Source: Actinobacteria bacterium OV320
Lineage (GTDB): Bacteria > Actinomycetota > Actinomycetes > Streptomycetales > Streptomycetaceae
Assembly: GCA_001298545.1 (NCBI GenBank)
Contig: LJCX01000029.1
Span: forward strand, 868,001-932,000
Direction of reading: 5' to 3'
Length of the DNA: 64,000 nucleotides
The notes under the pieces were generated by a model. The model was given only the letters and a program-made list of their open reading frames with translations, did no database searches and was not told the DNA's origin. This document shows, one piece after another, positions 1 through 13,937 of the stretch; within the stretch, counting starts at the first letter, position 1, and each line of letters begins with the position of its first letter. The translations under genes were made by a program, and so were the position numbers.

Positions 1-439
1 AGGAGGCGAGGGTGGTGAGGGCGGCGATGTAGCCGCCGGGCTCGAGGTTGACGACGCCGCCGAGGTCGACAGTGATGGCGATGACCGTGTACCAGACGGT
101 GGCGAAGGCGGCGAGGGCGGCGAATTTGATCGCGCCGTCGCCGCCGGCCGGGGTGAGCCAGCGCAGGCCCTTCACGCCGTACGAGGACAGGCCGAAGAGG
201 GTGGTGAGGGCGCCGCCGATGAGGGCGAGGACCTGGAGGCCGCCGGGGTAGCCGTAGACGGTGAGGTCGCCGGGGAAGGCGGAGGTCCAGGTCCAGGCAA
301 GGAAGGTGGAGACGACGGTGAGAGCGCCGCCACCGGTGGCGAGGGCGCGGCCGAGGTGTGCCGGGATGCCGATGAGGCCGGTGGCCGGCCCGGAGGCGGG
401 GGTGCTCGGGGTCTCGGGTGCGGTGGTCTGTGTGGTCAT
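1..439 (-). CDS. livM: LivM-type branched-chain amino-acid ABC transporter permease (3' end outside window)
   Basis: N-terminal part (about 146 residues) of the second inner-membrane permease of a branched-chain amino-acid importer. The start is ATG at 439, five bases after the livH stop, so the two genes are translationally close and surely one operon. The visible part starts with a Pro/Thr-rich cytoplasmic stretch (residues 1-25), followed by hydrophobic segments separated by a loop with FPGDLTVYGYPGG. This matches the long actinobacterial LivM proteins, which have extra N-terminal membrane helices before the conserved permease core. The core itself, and probably livG/livF ATPase genes, lie beyond position 1. 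Family assignment rests largely on operon position. Confidence 0.85.
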   Translation of the reverse strand, partial: MTTQTTAPETPSTPASGPATGLIGIPAHLGRALATGGGALTVVSTFLAWTWTSAFPGDLTVYGYPGGLQVLALIGGALTTLFGLSSYGVKGLRWLTPAGGDGAIKFAALAAFATVWYTVIAITVDLGGVVNLEPGGYIAALTTLAS

Positions 440-444
440 CGGTG

Positions 445-1377
445 TCACGCCCTGTCCGCGACGCGCTCGCCGAGCAGGCCTTGTGGCCTGAACAGCAGTA
501 CGAGGATGAGAAGTACGAAGGCCCAGACGTCGGCCCAGGACTGGCTGCCGAACTTGTCCATGCCGGGGATGTCGGCGATGTAGGCGGTGGCCAGGGTTTC
601 GGCGATGCCGAGGACCACGCCGCCGATCATGGCGCCGTAGATGTTGCCGATGCCGCCGAGGACGGCCGCGGTGAAGGCCTTGAGACCGAGGATGAAGCCC
701 ATGCGGTAGTCGATCTGGCCGTACTTCAGGCCGTAGGCGACACCGCCGATGGCGGCGAAGACGGCGCCGAGGGCGAAGGCGATCACGATGATGCGGTCGG
801 TGTTGACGCCCATGAGCTTGGCGGTGTCCGGGTCCTGCGCGGTGGCCTGCATGCCGCGTCCGGTGCGGGTCTTCATGACGAAGTAGGCGAGGACGGCCAT
901 GCTGATGGGGGCGGCGGCGAGGAGGAAGATGTCACCGGTCTGGATGGTGACGTCGCCGATGTGGAAGGGGCCGCCCTCGATCTGGGGGAAGGTACGGGCC
1001 GAGGTGGCCTCGGGGTACCAGGCCCAGACCGCCTGCTGGAGGGCCAGGGAGAGGCCGATGGCGGTGATGAGGGGGGCGAGGCGGGGTGCGCCGCGCAGGG
1101 GGCGGTAGGCGAACCGTTCCGCTCCGATGGCGACGAGGACGGCGACCAGGATGGCGCCGATGAGCATGAGCGGCAGGGCTATCCACATGGTCGTGCCGTT
1201 CGGCAGTACCCAGAGGTAGACGGAGAGAGCCCCGAATGCGCCCGTCATGAAGATCTCGCCGTGGGCGAAGTTGATGAGCTGGACGATGCCGTAGACCATT
1301 GTGTAGCCAATGGCGACCAGCCCGTACATGGATCCCAGTAGCAGGCCGTTGACCAGCTGCTGCGGCAGTTCGTTCAC
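445..1377 (-). CDS. livH: LivH branched-chain amino-acid ABC transporter permease
   Basis: 310-residue integral membrane permease that with LivM forms the channel for leucine/isoleucine/valine import. The family signature near residues 20-48 is clear (GYTMVYGIVQLINFAHGE), and a second family block, GINTDR-like (GVNTDRIIVIAF), lies around residues 190-200. Length is normal for LivH. The ATG start at 1377 follows a spacer carrying a hairpin that separates it from livJ. It lies directly upstream of livM. Transcription probably starts before livJ, with reduced read-through into the permease genes because of the hairpin at 1434-1465. Confidence 0.95.
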   Translation of the reverse strand: MNELPQQLVNGLLLGSMYGLVAIGYTMVYGIVQLINFAHGEIFMTGAFGALSVYLWVLPNGTTMWIALPLMLIGAILVAVLVAIGAERFAYRPLRGAPRLAPLITAIGLSLALQQAVWAWYPEATSARTFPQIEGGPFHIGDVTIQTGDIFLLAAAPISMAVLAYFVMKTRTGRGMQATAQDPDTAKLMGVNTDRIIVIAFALGAVFAAIGGVAYGLKYGQIDYRMGFILGLKAFTAAVLGGIGNIYGAMIGGVVLGIAETLATAYIADIPGMDKFGSQSWADVWAFVLLILVLLFRPQGLLGERVADRA

Positions 1378-1433
1378 CGCATGTCCTCCGAGACGTTCGG
1401 ATAATTTCGACGTGTGTGTCCGGATGTGAGTTC

Positions 1434-1465
1434 GCGCGGGGCGCCAGTGGAACAGCGCCCCGCGC
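1434..1465 (-). terminator. Intercistronic stem-loop between livJ and livH
   Basis: An 11-bp perfect stem (1434-1444 with 1455-1465, GC-only) and a 10-base loop lie between the livJ stop and the livH start, with no T-run. Such a hairpin could act as a partial terminator or a 3' stabiliser, giving more binding protein than permease, as is common in solute-binding ABC operons. Confidence 0.6.
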
Positions 1466-1487
1466 GGCTCATGTGATGCGGGGTGGG

Positions 1488-2714
1488 TCAGCCGGAGTAG
1501 GTGCCGGACTTGACCGGCTTCCAGGCGCCGTTCTCGACGGCGTAGACGGTGAGCTGCTTGTTGGTGGCGTCACCGAACTCGTCGAAGGAGACCTTGCCGG
1601 TCACACCGTCGAAGGAGACGTTCTGCATGGCGGCGGTGACCTTGGCGCGGGCGTCGTCGGGAAGCTTGCCGTCGTTGTCGTCGACGACCTTCTTCACGGC
1701 CTCGATGATCGCCCAGGCCGAGTCGTAGGAGTAGCCGCCGTAGGCCTCGTAGGCCTCCTTGTAGCCCTCGGTCTTGTAGTTGGCGACGAACTCCTTGGCG
1801 GAGGGGAGCTGCTCGACCGGTGCGCCGACGGAGGTGGCGAGGTCGCCGGCGGCGGTGGCGCCGGCCAGCTTGATGAAGTCGGCGCTGTAGATGCCGTCAC
1901 CGCCGACCACGGGGATCTTGGCGCCGGCGGCCTTGATCTGCTTGCTCAGCGGGCCGGCCTGCGGGTACTCGCCGCCGTAGTAGACGACGTCGGCACCGGA
2001 GGTCTTGACCTTGGTGGCGATGGCCGAGAAGTCCTTGCTGTCCGGGTTGATGTGCTCGGTGCCGGCCACCGTGCCGCCGAGCTTCTTGAACTCCTCGGTG
2101 AAGGTTCCGGCCAGGCCGGCGCCGTAGGTCTTCTTGTCGTCGATGACGAAGACCTTCTTCTTCTTGGCGTCGTTGATCAGGTACTGCGCGGCGAACGGGC
2201 CCTGGATGGCGTCCGTGGTCGCGGTGCGGAAGTACGACTTGTAGACGCGCTTCTTGGAGGTCGCCCAGTCGGTGCCCTGGGTGAGCGCCGGGTTGGTGTT
2301 GGCCGGGGAGACCTCGACGAGCTTGGCGTCGTCGAAGACCTTCTGCATCGACTCGGCGACGGAGGAGTTCAGCGGGCCGACCACGCCGAGGACGGACTTG
2401 TCGGCGACCAGCTTGGTGGCGTTCTGCTGGCCCGAGGACGGCTGGGCCTGGTCGTCGAGCGCCTCGATCTTGAACGTGATGCCGTCGACGTACTTCTGCT
2501 TGTTGGCCGTCTTGGCGGCGAGGTCGACGGAGTTCTTGATGCCGAGGCCCAGCGCGGACAGGTCGCCGGTCAGCGGGGCGTCGATACCGATGGTGACGGT
2601 GGTGCCACCGCTGTCGGAGCCCTTGTCGTCGCTGTCGCGCGAACCGCAAGCGGTGAGGGTGAGTGCTCCTGCGGACAGCGCGGCGGTAATGGCGATGAGC
2701 GAACGTTGACGCAC
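1488..2714 (-). CDS. livJ: LivJ-type branched-chain amino-acid binding lipoprotein
   Basis: 408-residue extracytoplasmic substrate-binding protein (periplasmic-binding-protein type I fold, Peripla_BP_6 class) of the ABC importer. A lipoprotein signal ends in LTAC with the acylated cysteine at residue 23, followed by a Ser/Asp/Gly linker. The domain begins around residue 38 (TVTIGIDAPLTGDLSALG) and runs to the C-terminus. The start is GTG at 2714 with AAAGGA about ten bases upstream. The 271 bases upstream (2715-2985) hold no gene. They are less GC-rich than the surroundings and presumably carry the operon promoter, although I could not fix -35/-10 boxes with confidence. Confidence 0.95.
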   Translation of the reverse strand: MRQRSLIAITAALSAGALTLTACGSRDSDDKGSDSGGTTVTIGIDAPLTGDLSALGLGIKNSVDLAAKTANKQKYVDGITFKIEALDDQAQPSSGQQNATKLVADKSVLGVVGPLNSSVAESMQKVFDDAKLVEVSPANTNPALTQGTDWATSKKRVYKSYFRTATTDAIQGPFAAQYLINDAKKKKVFVIDDKKTYGAGLAGTFTEEFKKLGGTVAGTEHINPDSKDFSAIATKVKTSGADVVYYGGEYPQAGPLSKQIKAAGAKIPVVGGDGIYSADFIKLAGATAAGDLATSVGAPVEQLPSAKEFVANYKTEGYKEAYEAYGGYSYDSAWAIIEAVKKVVDDNDGKLPDDARAKVTAAMQNVSFDGVTGKVSFDEFGDATNKQLTVYAVENGAWKPVKSGTYSG

Positions 2715-2985
2715 GTTCCAGTCCTTTCCCTGGGCGGCCCTCCCCCCTGGAAGAGGCCGAGTCGAGCGCTGGGCCGAAGGGGTATTCCAGCCGCGCGGTG
2801 ACTGGGCGTGACTCTAAGCGGGTGAAGCTGACGGGGAGGAGGGTCTGACCGATGCTGTGACGCTCTTGTTATGACACGAGGTAATGCAGAGCGGTACTTG
2901 GTGGGTGGAACAGCTGAATTCAGGCCGATTCGCCCTGTCCGCATGGTGAGAACGTGCAGGACGAACCCGGGTTGGTTCAGGCGTC

Positions 2986-3693
2986 TCAGGTGTTTTGGTG
3001 ATTACCTGAATCGTTGCTACAGGCGACTTGTAGGGCCTCGGACAGGTCGTGTGCATAGCGCGTGCCGAGGATGAAACTGTGGACTTGTATTGCGCGCGCA
3101 TTACGTAGAGTTACGTCCACGAAAGGAAGTCCGACGTTCTTCGGCACTTTTCCGCATTCCGTTACCCGCATGGTGATGACGACCTTGCGGGCGGAACCCG
3201 CTTTCGTCCTGAAGGGGGCCCGGGGGTCCGAGGTCAGGGAAAGCCCGAGGTACGGCTGCGCGAGTCGGGTCACGGTGACCGGCGGGCCGGACTCCACGCC
3301 GAACACGATGTCGAACGCGAAGGTGCGGGGGCGGGCCCCGGGCGGTACGGCGACCTCGCCGAGGTAGCTGACGTCCACCACCTGGGACGGGAACGGCGGT
3401 GCGGGGGCCGCCTGTTCGGTGTCGTGCGGCCGCGTCGCGTACAGGTAGCCGCCGCCCGCGAGGAGGACCGCCGTGGCGAGGACGGCCGACGCGGCCCGGC
3501 GGTGCGCGGCATGGCGGCGGACGAGCCCACCAAGCAGGCGGGCGGCGGGAGTTGAGGCGTCCGCGCCGAGTGCGCCGGGGGCGTCGGCGTGGGCGGGCGC
3601 GTGGACGGAGGCGTGGGCGGGCGCGTGGACGGACTCGGGGGTCTCCCACGCGTGCGTGCCCTCGCCGGGCTCCACGGGGCCGACGCCGCTCAC
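2986..3693 (-). CDS. Membrane-anchored hypothetical protein
   Basis: 235-residue protein read from GTG at 3693, whose first bases overlap the stop of the upstream lipoprotein gene (GTGA overlap), so the two are translationally coupled. Residues 1-45 are low-complexity with two copies of SVHAPAHA. One transmembrane helix lies at about 66-86 (AASAVLATAVLLAGGGYLY). The remaining 150 residues should be extracellular and contain two cysteines (in TECGK and QVACSN). I do not recognise the family. The last 60 codons are distinctly less GC-rich than the rest. A longer upstream reading exists in the same frame but only as a shadow of the lipoprotein gene. Confidence 0.8.
   Translation of the reverse strand: MSGVGPVEPGEGTHAWETPESVHAPAHASVHAPAHADAPGALGADASTPAARLLGGLVRRHAAHRRAASAVLATAVLLAGGGYLYATRPHDTEQAAPAPPFPSQVVDVSYLGEVAVPPGARPRTFAFDIVFGVESGPPVTVTRLAQPYLGLSLTSDPRAPFRTKAGSARKVVITMRVTECGKVPKNVGLPFVDVTLRNARAIQVHSFILGTRYAHDLSEALQVACSNDSGNHQNT
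3587..3633. repeat. Two tandem 24-bp units inside a coding region
   Basis: Unit one is 3587-3610 and unit two 3611-3633, with identical bases until the last position. They encode the duplicated peptide SVHAPAHA in the N-terminal tail of the membrane-anchored protein, so copy-number change would keep the frame. Confidence 0.9.
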
Positions 3694-4106
3694 TGCCAGG
3701 GACCCTCGGTCGGGCCGCCGGAGCGGTACCGGTCCGCGCAGCCCTCGGCCGCCTCGCGGCCGATCAACTCGTCCGCCGCGTCGGCCCCTTGACGCTTCTT
3801 CGCGATCCGCGCGGCATCCACGACGGTCCGCAGGATCTCGTACTGCCCGTTGGACAGCCCCATCGACTGGTAGTCCCCGTAGGCGGTGCTGTCCAGGACC
3901 TCGCGCGACCAGTGGGCGACGATGCGGGTGCACAGCTCCTCGGGCGAGGTGGTGGACGCCGGCGGCGACGGGGTGCCGCTCGCGCCGGCGCTCCCCGAGG
4001 CTCCGCAGCCGGTCGCCAGCAGCCCCGCCAACAAGGCCGCCGGTAACGCCGGTCCTCCGGGCAGCCGCCCCGCCGCCCCCGCCCGTGGGGCACCTCCCGT
4101 GGTCAT
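3690..4106 (-). CDS. Small secreted lipoprotein with a TTA codon
   Basis: 138-residue protein with a hydrophobic signal segment (residues 18-33) ending in ATGC, which makes Cys34 a likely lipidation site, although the lipobox is not perfect. The mature part is a Ser/Pro linker and then a helical domain of about 85 residues with two cysteines (EELCTRI, EGCADRY). Codon 21 is TTA (4044-4046), the rare leucine codon read by the bldA tRNA, so translation may be tied to development. It is coupled by a 4-base overlap to the membrane-anchored gene downstream; the two products may work together at the cell surface. Function unknown. Confidence 0.82.
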   Translation of the reverse strand: MTTGGAPRAGAAGRLPGGPALPAALLAGLLATGCGASGSAGASGTPSPPASTTSPEELCTRIVAHWSREVLDSTAYGDYQSMGLSNGQYEILRTVVDAARIAKKRQGADAADELIGREAAEGCADRYRSGGPTEGPWQ

Positions 4107-4180
4107 GCCCCGACGCTAGGCCGCCGCGGTGGCGGTGGGCAACGGCCGCGCGTGGGTGACCCTCCGCAGTGCCGGTGCCG

Positions 4181-4669
4181 TCAGCGAGCGGCGCGCACCT
4201 GCGCACCGTCGCCGGCCCGGACGTCCCGCAGCAGACAGGTGAGCCGCGCGGTGCACACGCGCCGGCCCTCCTGGTCGCTGATCACGATCTCGTACGTCGC
4301 CGTGGAGCGCCCCTGGTGCACGGGCGTGGCCACGCCGGTGACCAGGCCGGAGCGGACGCCGCGGTGGTGGGTGCAGTTCAGGTCGACCCCGACCGCGATC
4401 TTGGTGCTGCCGCCGTGCAGCATGGAGCCGACCGAGCCGAGGGTCTCGGCGAGGACCGCGGAGGCGCCGCCGTGCAGCAGGCCGTAGGGCTGGGTGTTGC
4501 CCTCGACCGGCATGGTGCCGACGACCCGGTCCGCGGAGGCCTCGATGATCTCCACGCCCATACGGTTGCCGAGGTGTCCCGCGGAGAACAGGGCCAGGAT
4601 GTCGATGCCGAGGGCGTCGTACTCGTCGATGACCTCTTGCGGGAACTTCACGTGCTGCTGCTCACCCAT
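4181..4669 (-). CDS. PaaI-family hot-dog thioesterase
   Basis: 162-residue acyl-CoA thioesterase of the PaaI/YbgC-type hot-dog superfamily. The diagnostic block YGLLHGGASAVLAETLGS (about residues 62-79) gives the HGG turn and the following catalytic-helix acidic residue (Glu75). These enzymes release CoA from aryl- or acyl-CoA thioesters, but the substrate cannot be read from sequence. Length is typical. The start is ATG at 4669 with GGAG about thirteen bases upstream. It follows the molybdoenzyme gene in the same direction across only 51 bases, so the two may be co-transcribed. Confidence 0.92.
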   Translation of the reverse strand: MGEQQHVKFPQEVIDEYDALGIDILALFSAGHLGNRMGVEIIEASADRVVGTMPVEGNTQPYGLLHGGASAVLAETLGSVGSMLHGGSTKIAVGVDLNCTHHRGVRSGLVTGVATPVHQGRSTATYEIVISDQEGRRVCTARLTCLLRDVRAGDGAQVRAAR

Positions 4670-4720
4670 GGGGCCCGGCTCCGTTCGTCGATCACAGTCC
4701 AGCGTGACTTAAGCAAACGC

Positions 4721-7000
<2,280 letters not shown>

Positions 7001-7159
7001 CGCGCGCTCTCCTTCGCTCGCCTGCGCCACACACCGCATGGATCCTCGCACGAGGCGCCGACAGTGTGGACGCGCGGGCCGGTCGGCGGGCGGCAGCAAA
7101 GCTTGCGGCGGACGGCGGGCGGCCCGCGGAACCCCGTGAGCCGTGGCGGCCGGGACCGA

Positions 7160-7182
7160 GTGTCAGTGGGGCGTGGCAGGAT
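7160..7182 (+). promoter_or_regulatory. RecA-independent DNA-damage (PafBC-type) promoter of polA
   Basis: GTGTCAGTG (7160-7168), eight bases, then CAGGAT (7177-7182). The consensus for this actinobacterial promoter class is TTGTCRGTG-N8-TAnnnT. The match is good, with one mismatch in each box. The expected start of transcription falls at or next to GTG 7190, so the mRNA would be leaderless. Confidence 0.75.
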
Positions 7183-7189
7183 CGGGGGC

Positions 7190-9913
<2,724 letters not shown>

Positions 9914-9957
9914 TCTCCGCCGGGGGCGGCCCGCCGCTCTCCCCGCGACAGCCAGGA

Positions 9958-9984
9958 CAGGCGGAACAGGCGGAACAGGCGGAA
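9958..9984. repeat. Three tandem copies of a 9-bp unit after polA
   Basis: CAGGCGGAA is repeated at 9958-9966, 9967-9975 and 9976-9984 between the polA stop and its terminator. Confidence 0.85.
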
Positions 9985-9990
9985 CAACGG

Positions 9991-10024
9991 GAAGGGGCTC
10001 TGCCGACACGGGCAGGGCCCCTTC
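9991..10024 (+). terminator. polA terminator hairpin
   Basis: A 14-bp stem (9991-10004 with 10011-10024; one G-T pair) and a six-base loop. Strong GC stem without a U-run, as is usual in Streptomyces. The stretch from 9914 to 10197 otherwise contains only the 9-bp repeats and a short GAGGCGGT-rich tract. Confidence 0.8.
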
Positions 10025-10576
10025 GCGTGCCTCGTGCGAGCCGGTGCTGTACGAGGCGGTGGCGTACGAGGCGGTTTATGACGAGGCGGCGCCTTCGCGA
10101 GGGGTCCGGTCACCGTCGGTACGTCGCCCGAAGGGCCCTCACCCGCGTGGCCCCCGAGAACAGGCCCCCGCCGGGTCCGGGCCACCAGGATGCCGCCATG
10201 GGTATACGCATGCTCCACCGCCGGAAGGCCCACGCACGCGTTCACGCCACGGCGGCCGCGGACACGCGGTCCCGGCCCGGCCCGGCCTCCCGGACACGGC
10301 CGCGTCCCGCCCTCGCGCCGGGCGCCGCCGACCCCCGCATCCCGTGGACCCCCGGCGCCGCTCTGCGCGCGGCCGCCGCACGGCTCCGGGGTCCGGCTCC
10401 CACCCGGTTCCCGCTCCGGATCCTCGCCGGGCTCGTCTCCCGGAACGACAGCCGGTGGCGTCTGTGGGCCGAGGCGGTACGCGGTCACCTGGCGCCGGCC
10501 CTCGGTGTCCTCGGCCGCCTCCACGGCCGCCGTACGGTCCGCCGCATCCCCCTCTTCGTCGCGACGGCGCCCCCCG

Positions 10577-11494
<918 letters not shown>

Positions 11495-11602
11495 CGGGGC
11501 TCCAGGGGGCGGACGTTGACGGGCCGGCCGGCCCGGTGATCTACGACGTCCAGTATGCGGGGCACGGTTCCCGGCCGACGGCGCATGGCCGACTGGTGAA
11601 AA

Positions 11603-11622
11603 CGGCACCCGAACGGGTGCCG
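11603..11622. promoter_or_regulatory. Perfect 9-bp inverted repeat upstream of the lytic transglycosylase
   Basis: CGGCACCCG and CGGGTGCCG are separated by two bases. About 18 bases downstream lies TAGGGT (11641-11646), a possible -10 box for the rightward gene, so the repeat would sit on the -35 region and could be an operator. The whole 11495-11846 interval is otherwise non-coding. I looked for a c-di-AMP (ydaO-type) riboswitch, common before such enzymes in Streptomyces, and did not find it. Confidence 0.5.
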
Positions 11623-11846
11623 GTGCAAAAGAAGTTGTCGTAGGGTCGCCTGGGTCGGTGCGCCCGCGGGCGCGTCGAACAGCAGGGCAGAGCAGGGCAA
11701 ACCGCCCATGAGTGCAACCGTCGGAGCGGGTTGATCGTCACACCGGTGACGGCGGCGGCCATGGCAACGGCCACAACAGTGGCAACAGCCGTAAAGGGCG
11801 CAGGCGAAGAGACGGGCGTACCGCGTCCACGGGAGGGTTTCACTTC

Positions 11847-13574
11847 ATGTCGGCGCATTTCGGCACGAGGCTGCGCAAGGGAGCGGTCAACACGACCGTG
11901 GCCGCACTGGCGGTAGCGGCTCTGGCCGCGTCCCAGGCACCGGACGTCACGGCCGACGGCCACGGCAGACAGACCGCCGCCGACACCCCGTCCGCCGCCG
12001 ACGACGGCAGCGGCATCGGTGACAGCGCCACCGGCAACTCGCCGTACTACACGGACCTGCCGCCGCTGAACAGCCCGCTCCCCGCGCCGAGCGAGAGCTC
12101 CTCCACCACCCCGGCCGCCACCGGCACCACGGAGGCGGGGATCCCGGCGACCGTCCTGGACGCCTACAAGAAGGCCGAGGCGGAGCTGGCGCGGTCCAAG
12201 CCCGGCTGCAACCTGCCCTGGCAACTCCTCGCCGCCATCGGCAAGGTCGAGTCGGGCCAGGCCCGCGGCGGCAACGTGACCGCCGACGGCACCACCATCT
12301 CGCCGATCCTCGGCCCGGTCCTCAACGGCGTCGGCTTCGCGAACATCAGCGACACCGACAACGGCGCGTACGACGGCGACAGCACCTACGACCGTGCCGT
12401 GGGCCCCATGCAGTTCATCCCGTCCACCTGGGCGTGGGCGGGCCGCGACGGCAACGCCGACGGCAAGAAGGACCCCAACAACATCTACGACGCCGCGCTC
12501 GCCGCCGGCCACTACCTGTGCCGTTACGACTGGGACATGTCGGCCACGTCCGGGATGCGCAGCGCGATCCTCAGCTACAACAACTCGACGGACTACCTGA
12601 ACACCGTCCTGTCGTGGCTGGAGTACTACCGCAAGGGCACGCACGAGATCCCCAACGGCACCGGTACCGTGCCGGACAACCGCAGCGACGACGGCACCGG
12701 TTACACGCCCACCTCGCCGTCCACCCCGTCGACGCCCAGCACCCCCAGCACCCCCAGTACACCCGACACGCCCAGCAAGCCGAACACCCCGTCGACGCCC
12801 GGCACCCCGACCCCGACCCCGACCCCGACGCCGACCGAGACGGTCGGCCACCTCGAGGACGCGGGCACGGCCAGCCTCACCGCCACGGCGGGCGACGCGT
12901 TCACCGAACGCATCAGCACCCGCGCGGAGACGGCGGCCGGCAAGGCCGTCGCCAAGGTCCGGATCCGCTTCACCGTCGTCGGCGACACCGACGCCACCTT
13001 CACGGGCGGCGAGAGCGTCGCCACGATCGTCACCGACGCCAAGGGCGTCGCCCTCGCGCCCGCCCTCCAGGCGGGCGAGAAGACCGGCGGCTTCACCGTC
13101 CGGGCCACGGTCCTCGGCCGTACGCTCTCCGCCCTCGACTACAAGGCCACCGTCACCGCCCGCGCCGCCGACACCCTCGCCCGCACCAGCAGCACCGCGC
13201 TGACCTGCACCGCCGGCGGCAAGTTCGCCGACCGGGTCGAGGTGAAGGCCACCTACAAGGGCGCCGTCGCGGACAAGGTCGCCGCCACCGCCACCCTGAT
13301 CAAGTCGGCCGACGACACGACCACGAACGACAAGGGCCCCTACTCCAAGGACGCCGCCGGCAACCCCGTGCGCACCCTGGACCTCCAGACGGACGCGAAC
13401 GGCCTGCTGACGCTGCCCGAGCTGTACGCGGACGACACCGCCGGCACCTATCTGCTGCGCATCACCACCACGGGCGGAGCGACCCTGACGGTCGAACTCA
13501 CCGTCACGGCGGCCGAGACCTCCACGCCCACCCCGACGCCCAGCGAGTCGGAGTCGACGACCACCGCCTCGTAA
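11847..13574 (+). CDS. Secreted lytic transglycosylase with Ser/Thr/Pro linker and Ig-like C-terminus
   Basis: 575-residue exported protein. A signal peptide (about residues 1-32, AALAVAALAASQAP) is followed by a Ser/Thr-rich spacer and then a soluble-lytic-transglycosylase domain (about 100-265): PWQLLAAIGKVESG carries the catalytic Glu, with RAVGPMQFIPSTW and SAILSYNNSTDYLNTVLSWL. It should cleave peptidoglycan between MurNAc and GlcNAc. Next comes a Pro/Ser/Thr linker with TPSTPST repeats (about 290-332), then an Ig-like or cell-surface-adhesion-type region to the end. I chose ATG 11847 (GGGAGGG about nine bases upstream) rather than an earlier in-frame start because it is followed directly by the signal peptide. 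Confidence 0.92.
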   Translation: MSAHFGTRLRKGAVNTTVAALAVAALAASQAPDVTADGHGRQTAADTPSAADDGSGIGDSATGNSPYYTDLPPLNSPLPAPSESSSTTPAATGTTEAGIPATVLDAYKKAEAELARSKPGCNLPWQLLAAIGKVESGQARGGNVTADGTTISPILGPVLNGVGFANISDTDNGAYDGDSTYDRAVGPMQFIPSTWAWAGRDGNADGKKDPNNIYDAALAAGHYLCRYDWDMSATSGMRSAILSYNNSTDYLNTVLSWLEYYRKGTHEIPNGTGTVPDNRSDDGTGYTPTSPSTPSTPSTPSTPSTPDTPSKPNTPSTPGTPTPTPTPTPTETVGHLEDAGTASLTATAGDAFTERISTRAETAAGKAVAKVRIRFTVVGDTDATFTGGESVATIVTDAKGVALAPALQAGEKTGGFTVRATVLGRTLSALDYKATVTARAADTLARTSSTALTCTAGGKFADRVEVKATYKGAVADKVAATATLIKSADDTTTNDKGPYSKDAAGNPVRTLDLQTDANGLLTLPELYADDTAGTYLLRITTTGGATLTVELTVTAAETSTPTPTPSESESTTTAS

Positions 13575-13647
13575 CCCCCGCGGACCCTGCTCCGGACCGC
13601 GTGCGCACTGCGCCGCGGACTGCGCCGCGGACTCCGCTGCGAACGAA

Positions 13648-13685
13648 GACGGCGGCGCCCCTGTCACCACAGGGGCGCCGCCGTC
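13648..13685. terminator. Strong GC hairpin after the transglycosylase gene
   Basis: A 17-bp perfect stem (13648-13664 with 13669-13685) with a 4-base loop, centred 90 bases after the stop codon. Confidence 0.85.
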
Positions 13686-13763
13686 GTGCGCTACGTGTTC
13701 TCATCTCGCCCGCCCGTTGCTACCGTGCCCGACCTGACGTCCCGTCAGCTCCGGGAGGACCGT

Positions 13764-13898
13764 ATGCGTGCCCTGATCGCCGCCGCGACCGGTCTCGCCG
13801 TCGCGCTCGCCCTCGTCCTCACCCTCTCCGCACTGGGCACACCGGCCGGCCGGACCTCCCCGAAGCCACTGCTGACGACGGTCCCCGCACACCCCTAG
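13764..13898 (+). CDS. 44-residue small hydrophobic protein (SPW_0924-like)
   Basis: A tiny protein starting at ATG 13764 with GGGAGG about seven bases upstream. Residues 1-23 form one hydrophobic helix (MRALIAAATGLAVALALVL) and the tail TSPKPLLTTVPAHP is polar. It resembles the small Streptomyces family annotated SPW_0924. It could be a membrane microprotein or a signal-peptide-bearing peptide; its role is unknown. It lies 39 bases before the DUF3068 gene and is probably co-transcribed with it. Confidence 0.75.
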   Translation: MRALIAAATGLAVALALVLTLSALGTPAGRTSPKPLLTTVPAHP

Positions 13899-13937
13899 CC
13901 GCCCCGCCCGCCGGTTCCGCCCGCGAAGGAGGCCGAG

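Noticed and set aside
418..1341. 307-codon plus-strand frame over livH
   Set aside because: Composition typical of an antisense shadow (Glu/Asp/Gly-rich, no domain); livH on the minus strand is certain.
11623..11846. c-di-AMP riboswitch before the lytic transglycosylase
   Set aside because: Expected in many Streptomyces wall-hydrolase leaders, but I could not find the conserved pieces; a covariance search would be decisive.
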